A stretch of DNA of 64,000 nt, taken from contig JANQSO010000008.1 of assembly GCA_028284005.1 (NCBI GenBank), positions 62,001 to 126,000 of the forward strand. The letters are read 5' to 3'. Position 1 is the stretch's first letter. The number at the start of each line of letters is the position of its first letter. The notes under the pieces are model-generated. The model was given only the letters and a program-made list of their open reading frames with translations, was not told where the DNA came from and did not search any database. The DNA is from Flavobacteriaceae bacterium (lineage in GTDB: Bacteria > Bacteroidota > Bacteroidia > Flavobacteriales > Flavobacteriaceae). Positions 35,973-44,708 of this stretch are shown one piece after another. The translations under genes and the position numbers were made by a program.

Positions 35973-38393
35973 ATGAAGATGCAGACAAACCCACAGACAA
36001 ATAACAAACTTTCTTTTGACGATTTTAAAGCCGAAGTCTTAAACGACTATAAAATTGCAGTGACAAGTCGGGAATGTAGTTTGTTGGGGCGTCGGGAGGT
36101 CTTAACAGGAAAAGCAAAATTCGGAATTTTTGGTGATGGAAAAGAAGTACCGCAACTTGCCTGGGCAAAAGCATTTAAAAATGGTGATTGGCGAAGTGGT
36201 TATTACCGGGACCAAACTCTAATGATGGCAATTGGAAAATTGACCATTCAACAATTCTTCGCGGGATTGTATGCCCATACTAATATTGAAGCAGACCCTA
36301 TGAGTGCCGGACGCCAAATGGGCGGCCACTTTGCGACGCACAGTTTGAATGATGACGGAAGCTGGAAAAACCTTACCACACAGCAAAATAGTAGCTCCGA
36401 CATCTCTCCTACTGCCGGACAGATGCCTCGATTGTTAGGTTTGGCACAGGCATCCAAGATCTTTAGAAATGTAAAAGGCATTAATAATAAAACCAATTTT
36501 TCCATAAATGGTAATGAAGTAGCCTGGGGAACCATTGGTAATGCCAGTACCAGTGAAGGCTTGTTTTGGGAAACCATCAACGCCGCAGGTGTATTGCAGG
36601 TACCTATGGTGATGAGCGTATGGGATGATGACTATGGTATTTCGGTACATGCACGCCATCAAACTACAAAAGAGAATATTTCTGAAATTTTAAAAGGATT
36701 TCAACGAAACGAAGAAGAAAACGGTTATGAGATCATTCGTGTAAATGGCTGGGACTATCCGGCTTTGGTTGAAGCATATCAAAAAGCAGGTGCTATTGCC
36801 AGGGAAGAACACGTCCCGGTACTAATCCATGTACTGCAACTTACACAGCCACAGGGACATTCAACCAGTGGGTCACACGAACGTTATAAAAGTGATGAAC
36901 GCCTGCAGTGGGAACGTGAATATGATTGCAATATCAAGATGCGTGAGTGGATGATCGCTAACAATATGGCGACAGATGAAGCGCTTTCTGAAATCGAAAA
37001 GAATATCAAAAAAGAAGTAAGAGACGGAAAAAAAGCTGCCTGGGAAGCATTTTTAGCACCTCAAAAACAGGAACAGCAAGAAGCCGTAACCTTATTGGGT
37101 AATTTAGCAGAGAGCAGCCCAAATAAGAATTTTATTGAAAAAATAAAAAATGACCTGGCTTCTGAAAAAGAGCCCTTACGGCAAAATATAGCTGCTGCTA
37201 CTCGTAAAGCCCTGCGTTATGTAGTTGGGGAAGATTCGGCAGAAAAAAGGCAATTACTGGACTGGATCGAAAATTATTTTGAAACCATTCAGCCAAAATA
37301 TAGTTCGGATCTTTATTCTGAAGCTGAAAATAAAGCAACCGGAATTGCCGAAATACAACCAACGTATAATGATACTGTCGAGATGGTAGACGGACGTCTG
37401 GTCCTACGCGACAATTTTGATGTTTTGTTTGACAAACACCCGGAAGTGTTGATATTTGGTGAAGATGCCGGGAAAATAGGTGATGTAAACCAGGGGCTTG
37501 AAGGAATGCAGCAAAAATTTGGCGAATTAAGGGTTAGCGACACCGGAATACGGGAAGCTACCATTTTGGGACAAGGAATTGGTATGGCAATGCGAGGACT
37601 TCGCCCTATTGCCGAAATTCAGTATCTGGATTACATTCTATATTGCCTGCAGATAATGAGTGATGACCTGGCAACAGTGCGTTACCGCAGTAAAGGAAAG
37701 CAAAAAGCTCCGCTTATTGTGCGTACACGGGGCCATCGCCTGGAAGGTATCTGGCACAGTGGCTCGCAAATGGGTGGCCTGGTACATTTACTTCGCGGTA
37801 TCTATATTTTGGTTCCCCGGAACATGACCAAAGCTGCCGGTTTTTACAATACACTACTGGAATCTGATGAACCGGCATTGATCGTGGAATGCTTGAACGG
37901 ATATCGTTTAAAAGAACAAATGCCAACCAATCTGGGAGAGTTCAGAACTCCTATTGGTGTTGTTGAAACCGTAAAAGAAGGAACCGATATTACACTTGTC
38001 TCCTATGGAAGTACCTTGCGAATTGTAGAAGAAGTAGCAAAAGAACTACAGCAAGTTGGCATTGATCCTGAAATAATTGATATACAATCACTTATTCCTC
38101 TTGATCTAAACAATGACTTAATTAAAAGTGTTTCAAAAACTAATCGCTTGCTGGTCATAGACGAAGACGTTCCGGGAGGTGCATCCGCATATATTATGCA
38201 GCATATTGTGGACACACAGAACGGTTATAAATACCTGGATAGTAAACCACAAACACTTTCTGCCAAACCCCACCGTCCTGCCTACGGAACAGACGGGGAT
38301 TATTTTTCGAAACCTTCTGCCGAAGATATTTTCGAAAAGGTATACGAAATTATGCATGAAGCAAATCCAACTAATTACCCAAAACTGAGATAA
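35973..38393 (+). CDS. Thiamine-dependent 2-oxoacid dehydrogenase E1, fused alpha and beta subunits
   Basis: An 806-residue fusion of E1 alpha (about residues 15-420) and E1 beta (about 470-800), the decarboxylating component of 2-oxoacid dehydrogenase complexes. The alpha part has the thiamine-diphosphate region GNASTSEGLFWETIN to DDDYGIS and the phospho-loop-like HSTSGSHERYKSDE. The beta part has FGEDAGKIGDVNQGLEG, RIREATILGQGIGMA-like, EIQYLDYI and DEDVPGGASAYI. In Bacteroidota such fusions are annotated as branched-chain (2-oxoisovalerate) E1. E2 and E3 genes are not adjacent, so the complex partner must be encoded elsewhere. Substrate choice is not settled by sequence alone. Confidence 0.92.
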   Translation: MKMQTNPQTNNKLSFDDFKAEVLNDYKIAVTSRECSLLGRREVLTGKAKFGIFGDGKEVPQLAWAKAFKNGDWRSGYYRDQTLMMAIGKLTIQQFFAGLYAHTNIEADPMSAGRQMGGHFATHSLNDDGSWKNLTTQQNSSSDISPTAGQMPRLLGLAQASKIFRNVKGINNKTNFSINGNEVAWGTIGNASTSEGLFWETINAAGVLQVPMVMSVWDDDYGISVHARHQTTKENISEILKGFQRNEEENGYEIIRVNGWDYPALVEAYQKAGAIAREEHVPVLIHVLQLTQPQGHSTSGSHERYKSDERLQWEREYDCNIKMREWMIANNMATDEALSEIEKNIKKEVRDGKKAAWEAFLAPQKQEQQEAVTLLGNLAESSPNKNFIEKIKNDLASEKEPLRQNIAAATRKALRYVVGEDSAEKRQLLDWIENYFETIQPKYSSDLYSEAENKATGIAEIQPTYNDTVEMVDGRLVLRDNFDVLFDKHPEVLIFGEDAGKIGDVNQGLEGMQQKFGELRVSDTGIREATILGQGIGMAMRGLRPIAEIQYLDYILYCLQIMSDDLATVRYRSKGKQKAPLIVRTRGHRLEGIWHSGSQMGGLVHLLRGIYILVPRNMTKAAGFYNTLLESDEPALIVECLNGYRLKEQMPTNLGEFRTPIGVVETVKEGTDITLVSYGSTLRIVEEVAKELQQVGIDPEIIDIQSLIPLDLNNDLIKSVSKTNRLLVIDEDVPGGASAYIMQHIVDTQNGYKYLDSKPQTLSAKPHRPAYGTDGDYFSKPSAEDIFEKVYEIMHEANPTNYPKLR

Positions 38394-38540
38394 TTCTAAA
38401 AAAAGTAAACAGAAAGTTTCTTTTATTCAGAAATAATTAGATATTTGAACCAATAAACAAAAACAAACAAGTGTTACATTTCATTTTAAATAATAATAAT
38501 AATAACGGGATGCCTTAACAAGAACTTGTCGAGATATATG

Positions 38541-38576
38541 AGCCTGTCAAGTTTTTTAATTTGACAGGCTTTTTTT
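38541..38576 (+). terminator. Rho-independent terminator upstream of asnB
   Basis: A 10-base-pair stem (AGCCTGTCAA, 38541-38550, pairing with 38561-38570) has a 10-base loop and a run of six T. It lies 148 bases after the E1 stop and 100 bases before asnB. It may end the E1 transcript or act as an attenuator for asnB. Confidence 0.85.
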
Positions 38577-38642
38577 GTTTTTATAAAACAAGTCGCCTAA
38601 ACTTAAGTTCTGGTGAATCAATTAAAAAAGATCATTAATAAA

Positions 38643-38660
38643 ATTCTGCTGTTGCAGAAT
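38643..38660 (+). other. Small hairpin in the asnB leader
   Basis: ATTCTGC-TGTT-GCAGAAT forms a perfect 7-base-pair stem with a 4-base loop, ending 16 bases before the asnB ATG. It could influence translation or act as an operator; neither is shown. Confidence 0.4.
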
Positions 38661-38676
38661 ACGTAAAACTAAAACT

Positions 38677-40341
38677 ATGTGCGGAATTGTATGTGCCTTT
38701 CAACTTAAAGAGCCTTCAGAAAAACTACGTCCACAAATTTTGGAAATGGCTAAATGTATTCGACATCGTGGCCCGGACTGGAGCGGTATCTTCAACAACA
38801 GCAAAGCTATTTTGGCCCATGAACGTTTGGCTATCGTAGACCCAACCTCCGGAAAACAGCCTTTGTTTTCTGAAGACAAAAACCTGGTACTGGCTGCAAA
38901 TGGAGAAATTTATAATCATCAACAACTACGCAAACAATTTGAAGGACGCTATAATTTTCAGACAAAGAGCGATTGTGAGGTAATCCTGGCACTTTATAAA
39001 GAAAAAGGAAATGCGTTTTTGGACGAATTGAACGGTATCTTCGGGTTTGCCTTATACAATGTTGAAAAAGATTCATATTTGGTCGCACGTGACCACATGG
39101 GAATTATCCCGCTATATATGGGTTGGGACCAGAATGGAACTTTCTATGTAGCTTCAGAATTAAAAGCCCTGGAAGGTGTTTGCACCAAGATCGAACTCTT
39201 TCCGCCGGGACATTACCTGGACAGTAACGAAGGGGTACTAAAACCTTGGTACACACGTGACTGGATGGAGTATGAAGCTGTAAAAGAGAACGAGACCAGT
39301 ATCGCCGAACTCCGGGAGGCGTTAGATGCTGCTGTGCACCGCCAGTTGATGAGTGATGTTCCTTACGGAGTGTTACTTTCAGGCGGATTAGACTCATCAA
39401 TTACTTCGGCATTAGCAAAAAAATATGCTGACAAACGTATTGAAAGCGGCGATATGGATTCGGCATGGTGGCCACAGCTCCATTCTTTTGCAATTGGCCT
39501 GGAAGGCTCCCCTGACCTGGAAGCTGCAAAAAAAGTAGCCGATCATCTTGATACGGTCCACCATGAGATAAAGTTTACGATCCAGGAAGGAATTGATTCG
39601 ATACGCGATGTGATCTATCATCTGGAGACCTATGATATTACAACTATCCGTGCTTCTACTCCTATGTACTTAATGGCTCGTGCCATTAAAGCCATGGGAA
39701 TAAAAATGGTCCTTTCCGGCGAAGGAAGCGATGAGATCTTTGGAGGATATCTGTATTTCCATAAAGCGCCCAGTGCCGAGGACTTTCACAATGAAACCGT
39801 ACGAAAACTGGACAAGTTACACCAATACGACTGTTTACGTGCCAATAAATCTCTGGCTGCCTGGGGAATTGAAGGCCGTGTACCTTTCCTGGACAAGGAG
39901 TTTATGGATGTGGCAATGCGAATTAACCCTCAGGACAAGATGATCAATGGAGAACGTATGGAAAAATGGGTGTTGCGAAAAGCTTTTGAGGATATGCTTC
40001 CGGAAAGTGTAGCGTGGAGGCAAAAAGAGCAATTTAGTGACGGTGTAGGCTATAACTGGATCGATACACTGAAAGAAATGGTAGACAAAGCTGTAACCGA
40101 TGAGCAAATGGCAAATGCACAATACCGCTTTCCCATACAAACACCAACCAGTAAAGAAGAGTTTTACTACCGTTCTATTTTCGAAGAGCACTACCCTAGC
40201 GATACTGCTGCTTTAAGTGTACCGTCTGTTCCTTCAGTGGCTTGTAGCAGTCCGGTAGCTTTAGAATGGGATGAAAGTTTTAAGAATATGAACGACCCCA
40301 GTGGACGTGCCGTTGCAAATGTACACGACGATGCCTATTAA
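38677..40341 (+). CDS. asnB: Asparagine synthase B (glutamine-hydrolysing)
   Basis: A 554-residue AsnB making asparagine from aspartate, glutamine and ATP. The N-terminal glutaminase domain begins MCGIVCAF with the nucleophile Cys2, followed by RHRGPDWSG and AANGEIYNH. The synthetase domain has the pyrophosphate motif LLSGGLDSS (about residues 228-236) and later GEGSDEIFGGYLYF and EGRVPFLDKEFM. Length matches AsnB. It stands alone, behind a terminator and a leader of about 100 bases with a small hairpin. Confidence 0.96.
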   Translation: MCGIVCAFQLKEPSEKLRPQILEMAKCIRHRGPDWSGIFNNSKAILAHERLAIVDPTSGKQPLFSEDKNLVLAANGEIYNHQQLRKQFEGRYNFQTKSDCEVILALYKEKGNAFLDELNGIFGFALYNVEKDSYLVARDHMGIIPLYMGWDQNGTFYVASELKALEGVCTKIELFPPGHYLDSNEGVLKPWYTRDWMEYEAVKENETSIAELREALDAAVHRQLMSDVPYGVLLSGGLDSSITSALAKKYADKRIESGDMDSAWWPQLHSFAIGLEGSPDLEAAKKVADHLDTVHHEIKFTIQEGIDSIRDVIYHLETYDITTIRASTPMYLMARAIKAMGIKMVLSGEGSDEIFGGYLYFHKAPSAEDFHNETVRKLDKLHQYDCLRANKSLAAWGIEGRVPFLDKEFMDVAMRINPQDKMINGERMEKWVLRKAFEDMLPESVAWRQKEQFSDGVGYNWIDTLKEMVDKAVTDEQMANAQYRFPIQTPTSKEEFYYRSIFEEHYPSDTAALSVPSVPSVACSSPVALEWDESFKNMNDPSGRAVANVHDDAY

Positions 40342-40392
40342 AAATAGACTGTAGCTTAAATTTCCTAAAACAAAAAATTTAAACTAGGTACC

Positions 40393-40908
40393 TCATTTTA
40401 TTACTGAATCTATTTTCGAGTTGAGAACAGCGGACTGCCCGTTTAAAAGCTTCCAGCCGTCTGTACGTTTAATAAGGGTTCCGGATTCTATAATGGAAAC
40501 ATTGGTTTCAGCACCAGAAGTATCGACCATTTGCCCTTTTACAATACCTGTATAACTGCCGACAGTAGTTGAAAGTGGGAATACCCGAAGTGTATCCCAA
40601 TGAAATTTCACAGAACGCAGTGATTTCGAATTGGAAGTTAGTATTGTTCTCACCGAATCATAGGTCAAAGCGGTTTCGTAACCCGGAGGTACCCAAAAGA
40701 AATCGGGAGAATCATCCAAATAATCAAACTCTGCCATTAAACCTCCTTTATTCATGGCGCTATGATAATCGATAAGCATTTGTTCAATTTCGAATGCAAC
40801 GCTTTCTTTATTAAATGCTTCAGGTTCCTTGGCCTCTTTACAGGAGCAGATTGCTACTAAAACAAATACAGATATAAATCTTCGTATCTTATTTTTTACG
40901 GCAGCCAT
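40393..40908 (-). CDS. NTF2-like (SnoaL/DUF4440 type) lipoprotein
   Basis: A 171-residue lipoprotein (lipobox AICSC near residue 23) with a cone-shaped NTF2-like fold: an N-terminal helix (EQMLIDYHSAMNKGG), DYLDDSPDFFWVPPG, then strands ending SGTLIKRTDGWKLLNGQSA. NTF2-like proteins of this kind serve many roles, and no catalytic residues are evident here. Its start overlaps the 3' end of menB by 13 bases on the same strand, so it is probably co-transcribed with menB, though a link to menaquinone is not shown. Confidence 0.75.
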   Translation of the reverse strand: MAAVKNKIRRFISVFVLVAICSCKEAKEPEAFNKESVAFEIEQMLIDYHSAMNKGGLMAEFDYLDDSPDFFWVPPGYETALTYDSVRTILTSNSKSLRSVKFHWDTLRVFPLSTTVGSYTGIVKGQMVDTSGAETNVSIIESGTLIKRTDGWKLLNGQSAVLNSKIDSVIK

Positions 40909-41735
40909 TTTTTATCGAAATTGGGTTTGCGTTTTTCCAGAAAGGCATCGCGCCCTTCTTTTGCCTCATCGGTCATATATGCCAAACGTGTGGCTTCACC
41001 TGCAAACACCTGTTGCCCTACCATACCATCGTCGGTGAGGTTCATCGCAAATTTGAGCATTTTTATAGAAGTTGGAGACTTTGCCAATATTTCCTGTGCC
41101 CATTCGTAAGCAGTTTGCTCAAGGTCATCGTGAGAAACAACAGCATTGACCATCCCCATTTCAAAAGCTTCCTGCGCGTTGTAATTCCTTCCGAGGAAAA
41201 AGATCTCCCTGGCCTTCTTTTGCCCTACCATCTTGGCAAGGTATGCACTTCCATAGCCACCATCGAAACTGGTTACATCGGCGTCGGTTTGTTTAAATAT
41301 CGCATGTTCTTTACTGGCAAGGGTCATATCGCAAACCACATGCAAACTGTGCCCTCCTCCTACTGCCCAGCCCGGGACAACTGCAATTACTGCCTTTGGC
41401 ATAAAACGGATCAATCGCTGTACATCAAGTATGTTCAAGCGATGATAGCCGTCCTCTCCAACATAGCCCTGGTGGCCACGTGCTTTTTGATCGCCTCCGC
41501 TACAGAAACTATACACACCATCTTTGGATGACGGCCCTTCAGCAGACAATAATACCACACCAATACTGGTATCTTCCTGTGCATCATGAAATGCATCCAG
41601 TAATTCTGAAGTGGTCTTAGGGCGAAACGCATTGCGAACATCCGGCCTGTTAAAAGCAATTCTGGCTACGCCGTCGCATTTTCTATAGGTGATATCCGAA
41701 TATTCTTTCGCCGTTTTCCAGTTAGGTGTGCTCAT
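40896..41735 (-). CDS. menB: 1,4-dihydroxy-2-naphthoyl-CoA synthase
   Basis: A 279-residue crotonase-family enzyme that closes the second ring of menaquinone by cyclising O-succinylbenzoyl-CoA. MenB features are NAFRPKTTSELLDAF, FCSGGDQKARGHQGYVGEDGY, VVPGWAVGGGHSLHVVCDMTLAS and TDADVTSFDGGYGSAYLA, where the DV-SFDGGYG segment carries the catalytic Asp. The C-terminus KPNFDKKWLP is typical. It diverges from the C1 peptidase gene. menD, menF and a hotdog thioesterase lie about 3 kb further on, also on the minus strand. Confidence 0.96.
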   Translation of the reverse strand: MSTPNWKTAKEYSDITYRKCDGVARIAFNRPDVRNAFRPKTTSELLDAFHDAQEDTSIGVVLLSAEGPSSKDGVYSFCSGGDQKARGHQGYVGEDGYHRLNILDVQRLIRFMPKAVIAVVPGWAVGGGHSLHVVCDMTLASKEHAIFKQTDADVTSFDGGYGSAYLAKMVGQKKAREIFFLGRNYNAQEAFEMGMVNAVVSHDDLEQTAYEWAQEILAKSPTSIKMLKFAMNLTDDGMVGQQVFAGEATRLAYMTDEAKEGRDAFLEKRKPNFDKKWLP

Positions 41736-41765
41736 ATTTTTTATTTTAGCGTAAAGATAAAAATT

Positions 41766-42884
41766 ATGCGCTACTTACTCTTCATTTTTGCACTTGCTTT
41801 TACTACTATATCAAATGCTCAGGAACCTTATCAGTTTACTGAAGTCATTGATCTCGAAGCCACTCCTGTGATAAGTCAGGGACGAACGGGAACCTGCTGG
41901 AGTTTCTCTACTTCTTCTTTTTTGGAATCGGAAATTATTCGTTTGACCGGAAAGGAGATAGACCTTTCAGAAATGTATACCGTACGAAACACTTATCCTA
42001 AAAAAGCCGAAAATTTTGTGATGCGCCAGGGAAAAGCACAATTTAGCGAAGGTGGGCTTGCGCATGATGTGATCAACTCGGTACAGGATTACGGATTGGT
42101 ACCTTATGGAGCGTATAGCGGGTTGTTTGCAGAACAGTCGACTCATAACCATGCCGAGCTGGTGGCTGTATTAGCCTCCATGTTAGAAACCTATATCGAT
42201 AATCCCGGGAGAAAGTTGAGCAAAAACTGGAAGAAAGCTGTAGATGCTGTTCTAAATGTCTATTTGGGTGAGAATCCAAAGACATTTACTTATGAAGGAA
42301 AACAATATACACCGAAGTCTTTCCTGCAAATGACCAAAATAAACCCTGCGGATTATGTAACTATCACGTCTTTTTCGCATGCGCCATTCTATTCTGAATT
42401 TATTCTGAACATTCCCGATAACTGGAGCTACGGAAGTATGTACAATATACCTTTGGATGAAATGATGGAAACTATTGATTATGCCCTTCAGAATGGGTTT
42501 ACGGTCGAACTGGATTGCGATGTAAGTGAACGTACCTTTTCTTCAAAAGATGGTGTGGCTGTGATTCCGAAGGATTCAAAAAACAATGCCAAAGCATTAC
42601 AGGGGGTATATCCTGAAAAGAATATTAGCCAGGAATATCGCCAGGGTGAGTTTGAAAACTATACTACAACAGATGATCATTTAATGCATATCACCGGTGT
42701 TTTACGTGACCAGAACGGGACAAAATATTATAAAGTGAAGAATAGTTGGGGAACAGATGAAAGCCGTACTGCCAACGGAGGGTATGTATATTTCAGCGAA
42801 GCTTATATGCGCCTTAAGACCATTAGCGTTATGGTACATAAGGATGCGGTCCCTAAATCCACATCTAAAAAGTTAAATTTTTAA
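41766..42884 (+). CDS. C1-family (aminopeptidase C/bleomycin hydrolase-like) cysteine peptidase, exported
   Basis: A 372-residue papain-fold peptidase with a signal peptide (MRYLLFIFALAFTTISNAQ). The catalytic triad is visible as GRTGTCWSFS (Cys44), HLMHITGV (His308) and KVKNSWG (Asn326). The insertions and the EGGLAHDVINSVQDYGLVPYGAY segment match the aminopeptidase C/bleomycin hydrolase branch, though that branch is normally cytoplasmic; here export to the periplasm is predicted. It is followed after 44 bases by a small secreted protein with its own promoter box. Confidence 0.92.
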   Translation: MRYLLFIFALAFTTISNAQEPYQFTEVIDLEATPVISQGRTGTCWSFSTSSFLESEIIRLTGKEIDLSEMYTVRNTYPKKAENFVMRQGKAQFSEGGLAHDVINSVQDYGLVPYGAYSGLFAEQSTHNHAELVAVLASMLETYIDNPGRKLSKNWKKAVDAVLNVYLGENPKTFTYEGKQYTPKSFLQMTKINPADYVTITSFSHAPFYSEFILNIPDNWSYGSMYNIPLDEMMETIDYALQNGFTVELDCDVSERTFSSKDGVAVIPKDSKNNAKALQGVYPEKNISQEYRQGEFENYTTTDDHLMHITGVLRDQNGTKYYKVKNSWGTDESRTANGGYVYFSEAYMRLKTISVMVHKDAVPKSTSKKLNF

Positions 42885-42915
42885 AAAATAAAATTCGTTT
42901 CGGCTCCATTTTTGA

Positions 42916-42923
42916 TACATTTG
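42916..42923 (+). promoter_or_regulatory. -7 box TACATTTG before the 149-residue secreted protein
   Basis: TACATTTG ends 5 bases before the ATG at 42929, predicting a leaderless or nearly leaderless mRNA. Confidence 0.45.
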
Positions 42924-42928
42924 ATTTT

Positions 42929-43378
42929 ATGAAGAGAGGAGTTTTTCTTTTGTTGTTCTTTCCATTGCTTGCGAGTGCGCAATATGATTTTGATACACGC
43001 TACTATACGATCACTTCCGAGTCGCTCCCCGAAATAGAGGAACTTACTTCTGCTCCTTTTTCGCTAGAGAAAGGACCTTCCATTACCAAAAAATTGAAAA
43101 CCTTTCAAATGAATGCCGAAAACTATCGCCAACCGGTTGATATGGCAACAGCAGTAAACGAAAACCAAAAATTTGTTCAACGTAAAGTGGATATTGCTCC
43201 ATTGCAGGAACAGTTCTTTGGACTGCGTGGTGGAAATAAGATGTATCAGGCCGATGGAGCCACCGGTGTTAAGAATATAGCCTACAAAGAAGTTCGCGGG
43301 TTGAATATACTCGATCCTTGCCCTCCTGTGGGCATATGTCCGCGTTGTGCACCTTATCGTGTTGGAAGAGGGTATTAA
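42929..43378 (+). CDS. Small secreted protein with Cys/Pro-rich tail
   Basis: A 149-residue protein with a signal peptide (MKRGVFLLLFFPLLASAQ). The body is hydrophilic with no recognised domain. The C-terminal 20 residues hold three cysteines in DPCPPVGICPRCAPY. It follows the exported C1 peptidase by 44 bases, so it may be a substrate or partner, but this is only positional. The last four bases (TTAA) are shared with the stop of the opposing cvfB-like gene. Confidence 0.7.
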   Translation: MKRGVFLLLFFPLLASAQYDFDTRYYTITSESLPEIEELTSAPFSLEKGPSITKKLKTFQMNAENYRQPVDMATAVNENQKFVQRKVDIAPLQEQFFGLRGGNKMYQADGATGVKNIAYKEVRGLNILDPCPPVGICPRCAPYRVGRGY

Positions 43379-44208
43379 TTCAGCAACTCGATTCCGTCCT
43401 CTTTAATGACTATCTGTTTTTCTTTATAAAGAGTTCCTATAGCTTTTTTGAAACTTTTTTTGCTCATTCCCAATTCATTTTTAATAGTTTCGGGATCTGT
43501 CTTATCATGAACAGGCAAAAAGCCTCCGGCCGCTTTTAGCTCTTCCAGAATAAAGTTGGCATTGGGCTCTATGCTCCGGTAACCCGGAGATTGTAATACG
43601 ACATCGATCTTCTTATCACTTCGTACCTTTTTAATAAAAGCCTTTAATTTATCACCACTGCGAATATCTTCAAAGATATCATCAATATAAATAAGCCCTT
43701 TATGTTTTCCGTTGATGATCACATTCGCGCCTTTTTCGGTAAGATGTGTTACCAGTATATCGACCTCATCAAATTTTCCAACTGTTATATTTTCATTATC
43801 AACAAAGCGGTTTGTCTTACTGGAGCCTACCAGGCGGTTGGTTATTTCGTCCAGGTATAAATACACTATATACCAATTGCCAACTTTCATTGGGCGCGCC
43901 TGTTCCTTAAAGGGAACAAACAATTGTTTTTCCAGTCCCCAATCCATAAAAGCGCCGTATTTATTTACATCGCTACAATGGAGGTACCCAAAGCTATTAA
44001 GTACTAAAAAGGGTTCCAAAGTTGTTGAAATGGGACGTTCTTCGTTATCGAGATATACAAAAACCCGAATTTCATCGCCAATTTCAAAATTTTCAGGTTT
44101 GTATTTATGCGGTAAAAGTATTTCTCCACCTTCACCGTCGCCCAGATATAAACCGGGATCGGTCTCTCGGAGTATTGTAAGTGTGTTATATTCACCTAGT
44201 TGAATCAT
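43375..44208 (-). CDS. CvfB-family S1-domain RNA-binding protein
   Basis: A 277-residue protein of the conserved virulence factor B (CvfB) family, with three S1-like domains and a C-terminal winged helix. Features are LGDGEGGEILLPHKYKPE, FGYLHCSDVNKYGAFMDWGLEKQLFVPFKEQ, GLIYIDDIFEDIRSGDKLKAFIKKVR and the final LGMSKKSFKKAIGTLYKEKQIVIKEDGIEL (winged helix). In Staphylococcus CvfB affects virulence gene expression and RNA binding. The role in Bacteroidota is not established. The gene has a TATCTTTG box only 5 bases before its ATG. Confidence 0.88.
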   Translation of the reverse strand: MIQLGEYNTLTILRETDPGLYLGDGEGGEILLPHKYKPENFEIGDEIRVFVYLDNEERPISTTLEPFLVLNSFGYLHCSDVNKYGAFMDWGLEKQLFVPFKEQARPMKVGNWYIVYLYLDEITNRLVGSSKTNRFVDNENITVGKFDEVDILVTHLTEKGANVIINGKHKGLIYIDDIFEDIRSGDKLKAFIKKVRSDKKIDVVLQSPGYRSIEPNANFILEELKAAGGFLPVHDKTDPETIKNELGMSKKSFKKAIGTLYKEKQIVIKEDGIELLN

Positions 44209-44213
44209 AGCTG

Positions 44214-44221
44214 CAAAGATA
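44214..44221 (-). promoter_or_regulatory. -7 box TATCTTTG before the CvfB gene
   Basis: Minus-strand TATCTTTG lies 5 bases before the ATG at 44206-44208, predicting a leaderless transcript. Confidence 0.5.
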
Positions 44222-44293
44222 CAGTTTCCAAAGCGATAAAATGCTTTAAAAAAACTTGAAAAATATCAAACTAATTTATTAATTTCACAATCG

Positions 44294-44707
44294 ATGAAAG
44301 TAAAATCTCCCCACGATTTCCCCGATTCAGCTACGTTATATAACGTCCTAGAAACTAAGATTGGAACTGTATATTTTTATGAAAATGTTGTTATTGTAGA
44401 GGCTTATGAAGGTGTTACACTATCTTACCAAACTGCATTTTCAATTCTGGTAAAAGGCTTACAAAACCTAAGAGCAAAGCAATGGATCTATATTGCAAAT
44501 CGAATTAATTCGTATTCGGTTAACCCTAACGATTACAAATACCTGGAAAAAATACCAACTCTTAAAGGCATTGCTATAGTAACTCCCAATGAGATTGGGA
44601 AAAAGAATGCGGCTCTGGAGGCCAATTTTTTCAATAAACCATTTGCCGTTGTCGATGACATACCTTCTGCTTACAACTGGGCAAAGACTATTTTAGATAG
44701 CGGGTAG
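44294..44707 (+). CDS. STAS/SpoIIAA-like small cytoplasmic protein
   Basis: A 137-residue soluble protein with alternating strands and helices: TKIGTVYFYENVVIVEAYEG, AFSILVKGLQNLRAKQWIYIAN, LKGIAIVTPNEIGKKNAALEANFF and KPFAVVDDIPSAYNWAKTIL. The pattern fits a STAS/SpoIIAA-like fold as found in many flavobacterial proteins of this length. No phosphorylatable serine motif was identified. It lies head to head with cvfB (85-base gap) and converges on menD with 1 base between the stops. Function unknown. Confidence 0.75.
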   Translation: MKVKSPHDFPDSATLYNVLETKIGTVYFYENVVIVEAYEGVTLSYQTAFSILVKGLQNLRAKQWIYIANRINSYSVNPNDYKYLEKIPTLKGIAIVTPNEIGKKNAALEANFFNKPFAVVDDIPSAYNWAKTILDSG

Positions 44708-44708
44708 C

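Noticed and set aside
38488..38504. Short run of TAA/AAT trinucleotides before asnB
   Set aside because: About six units in AT-rich DNA is not enough to call a functional repeat, and no reading frame uses it.
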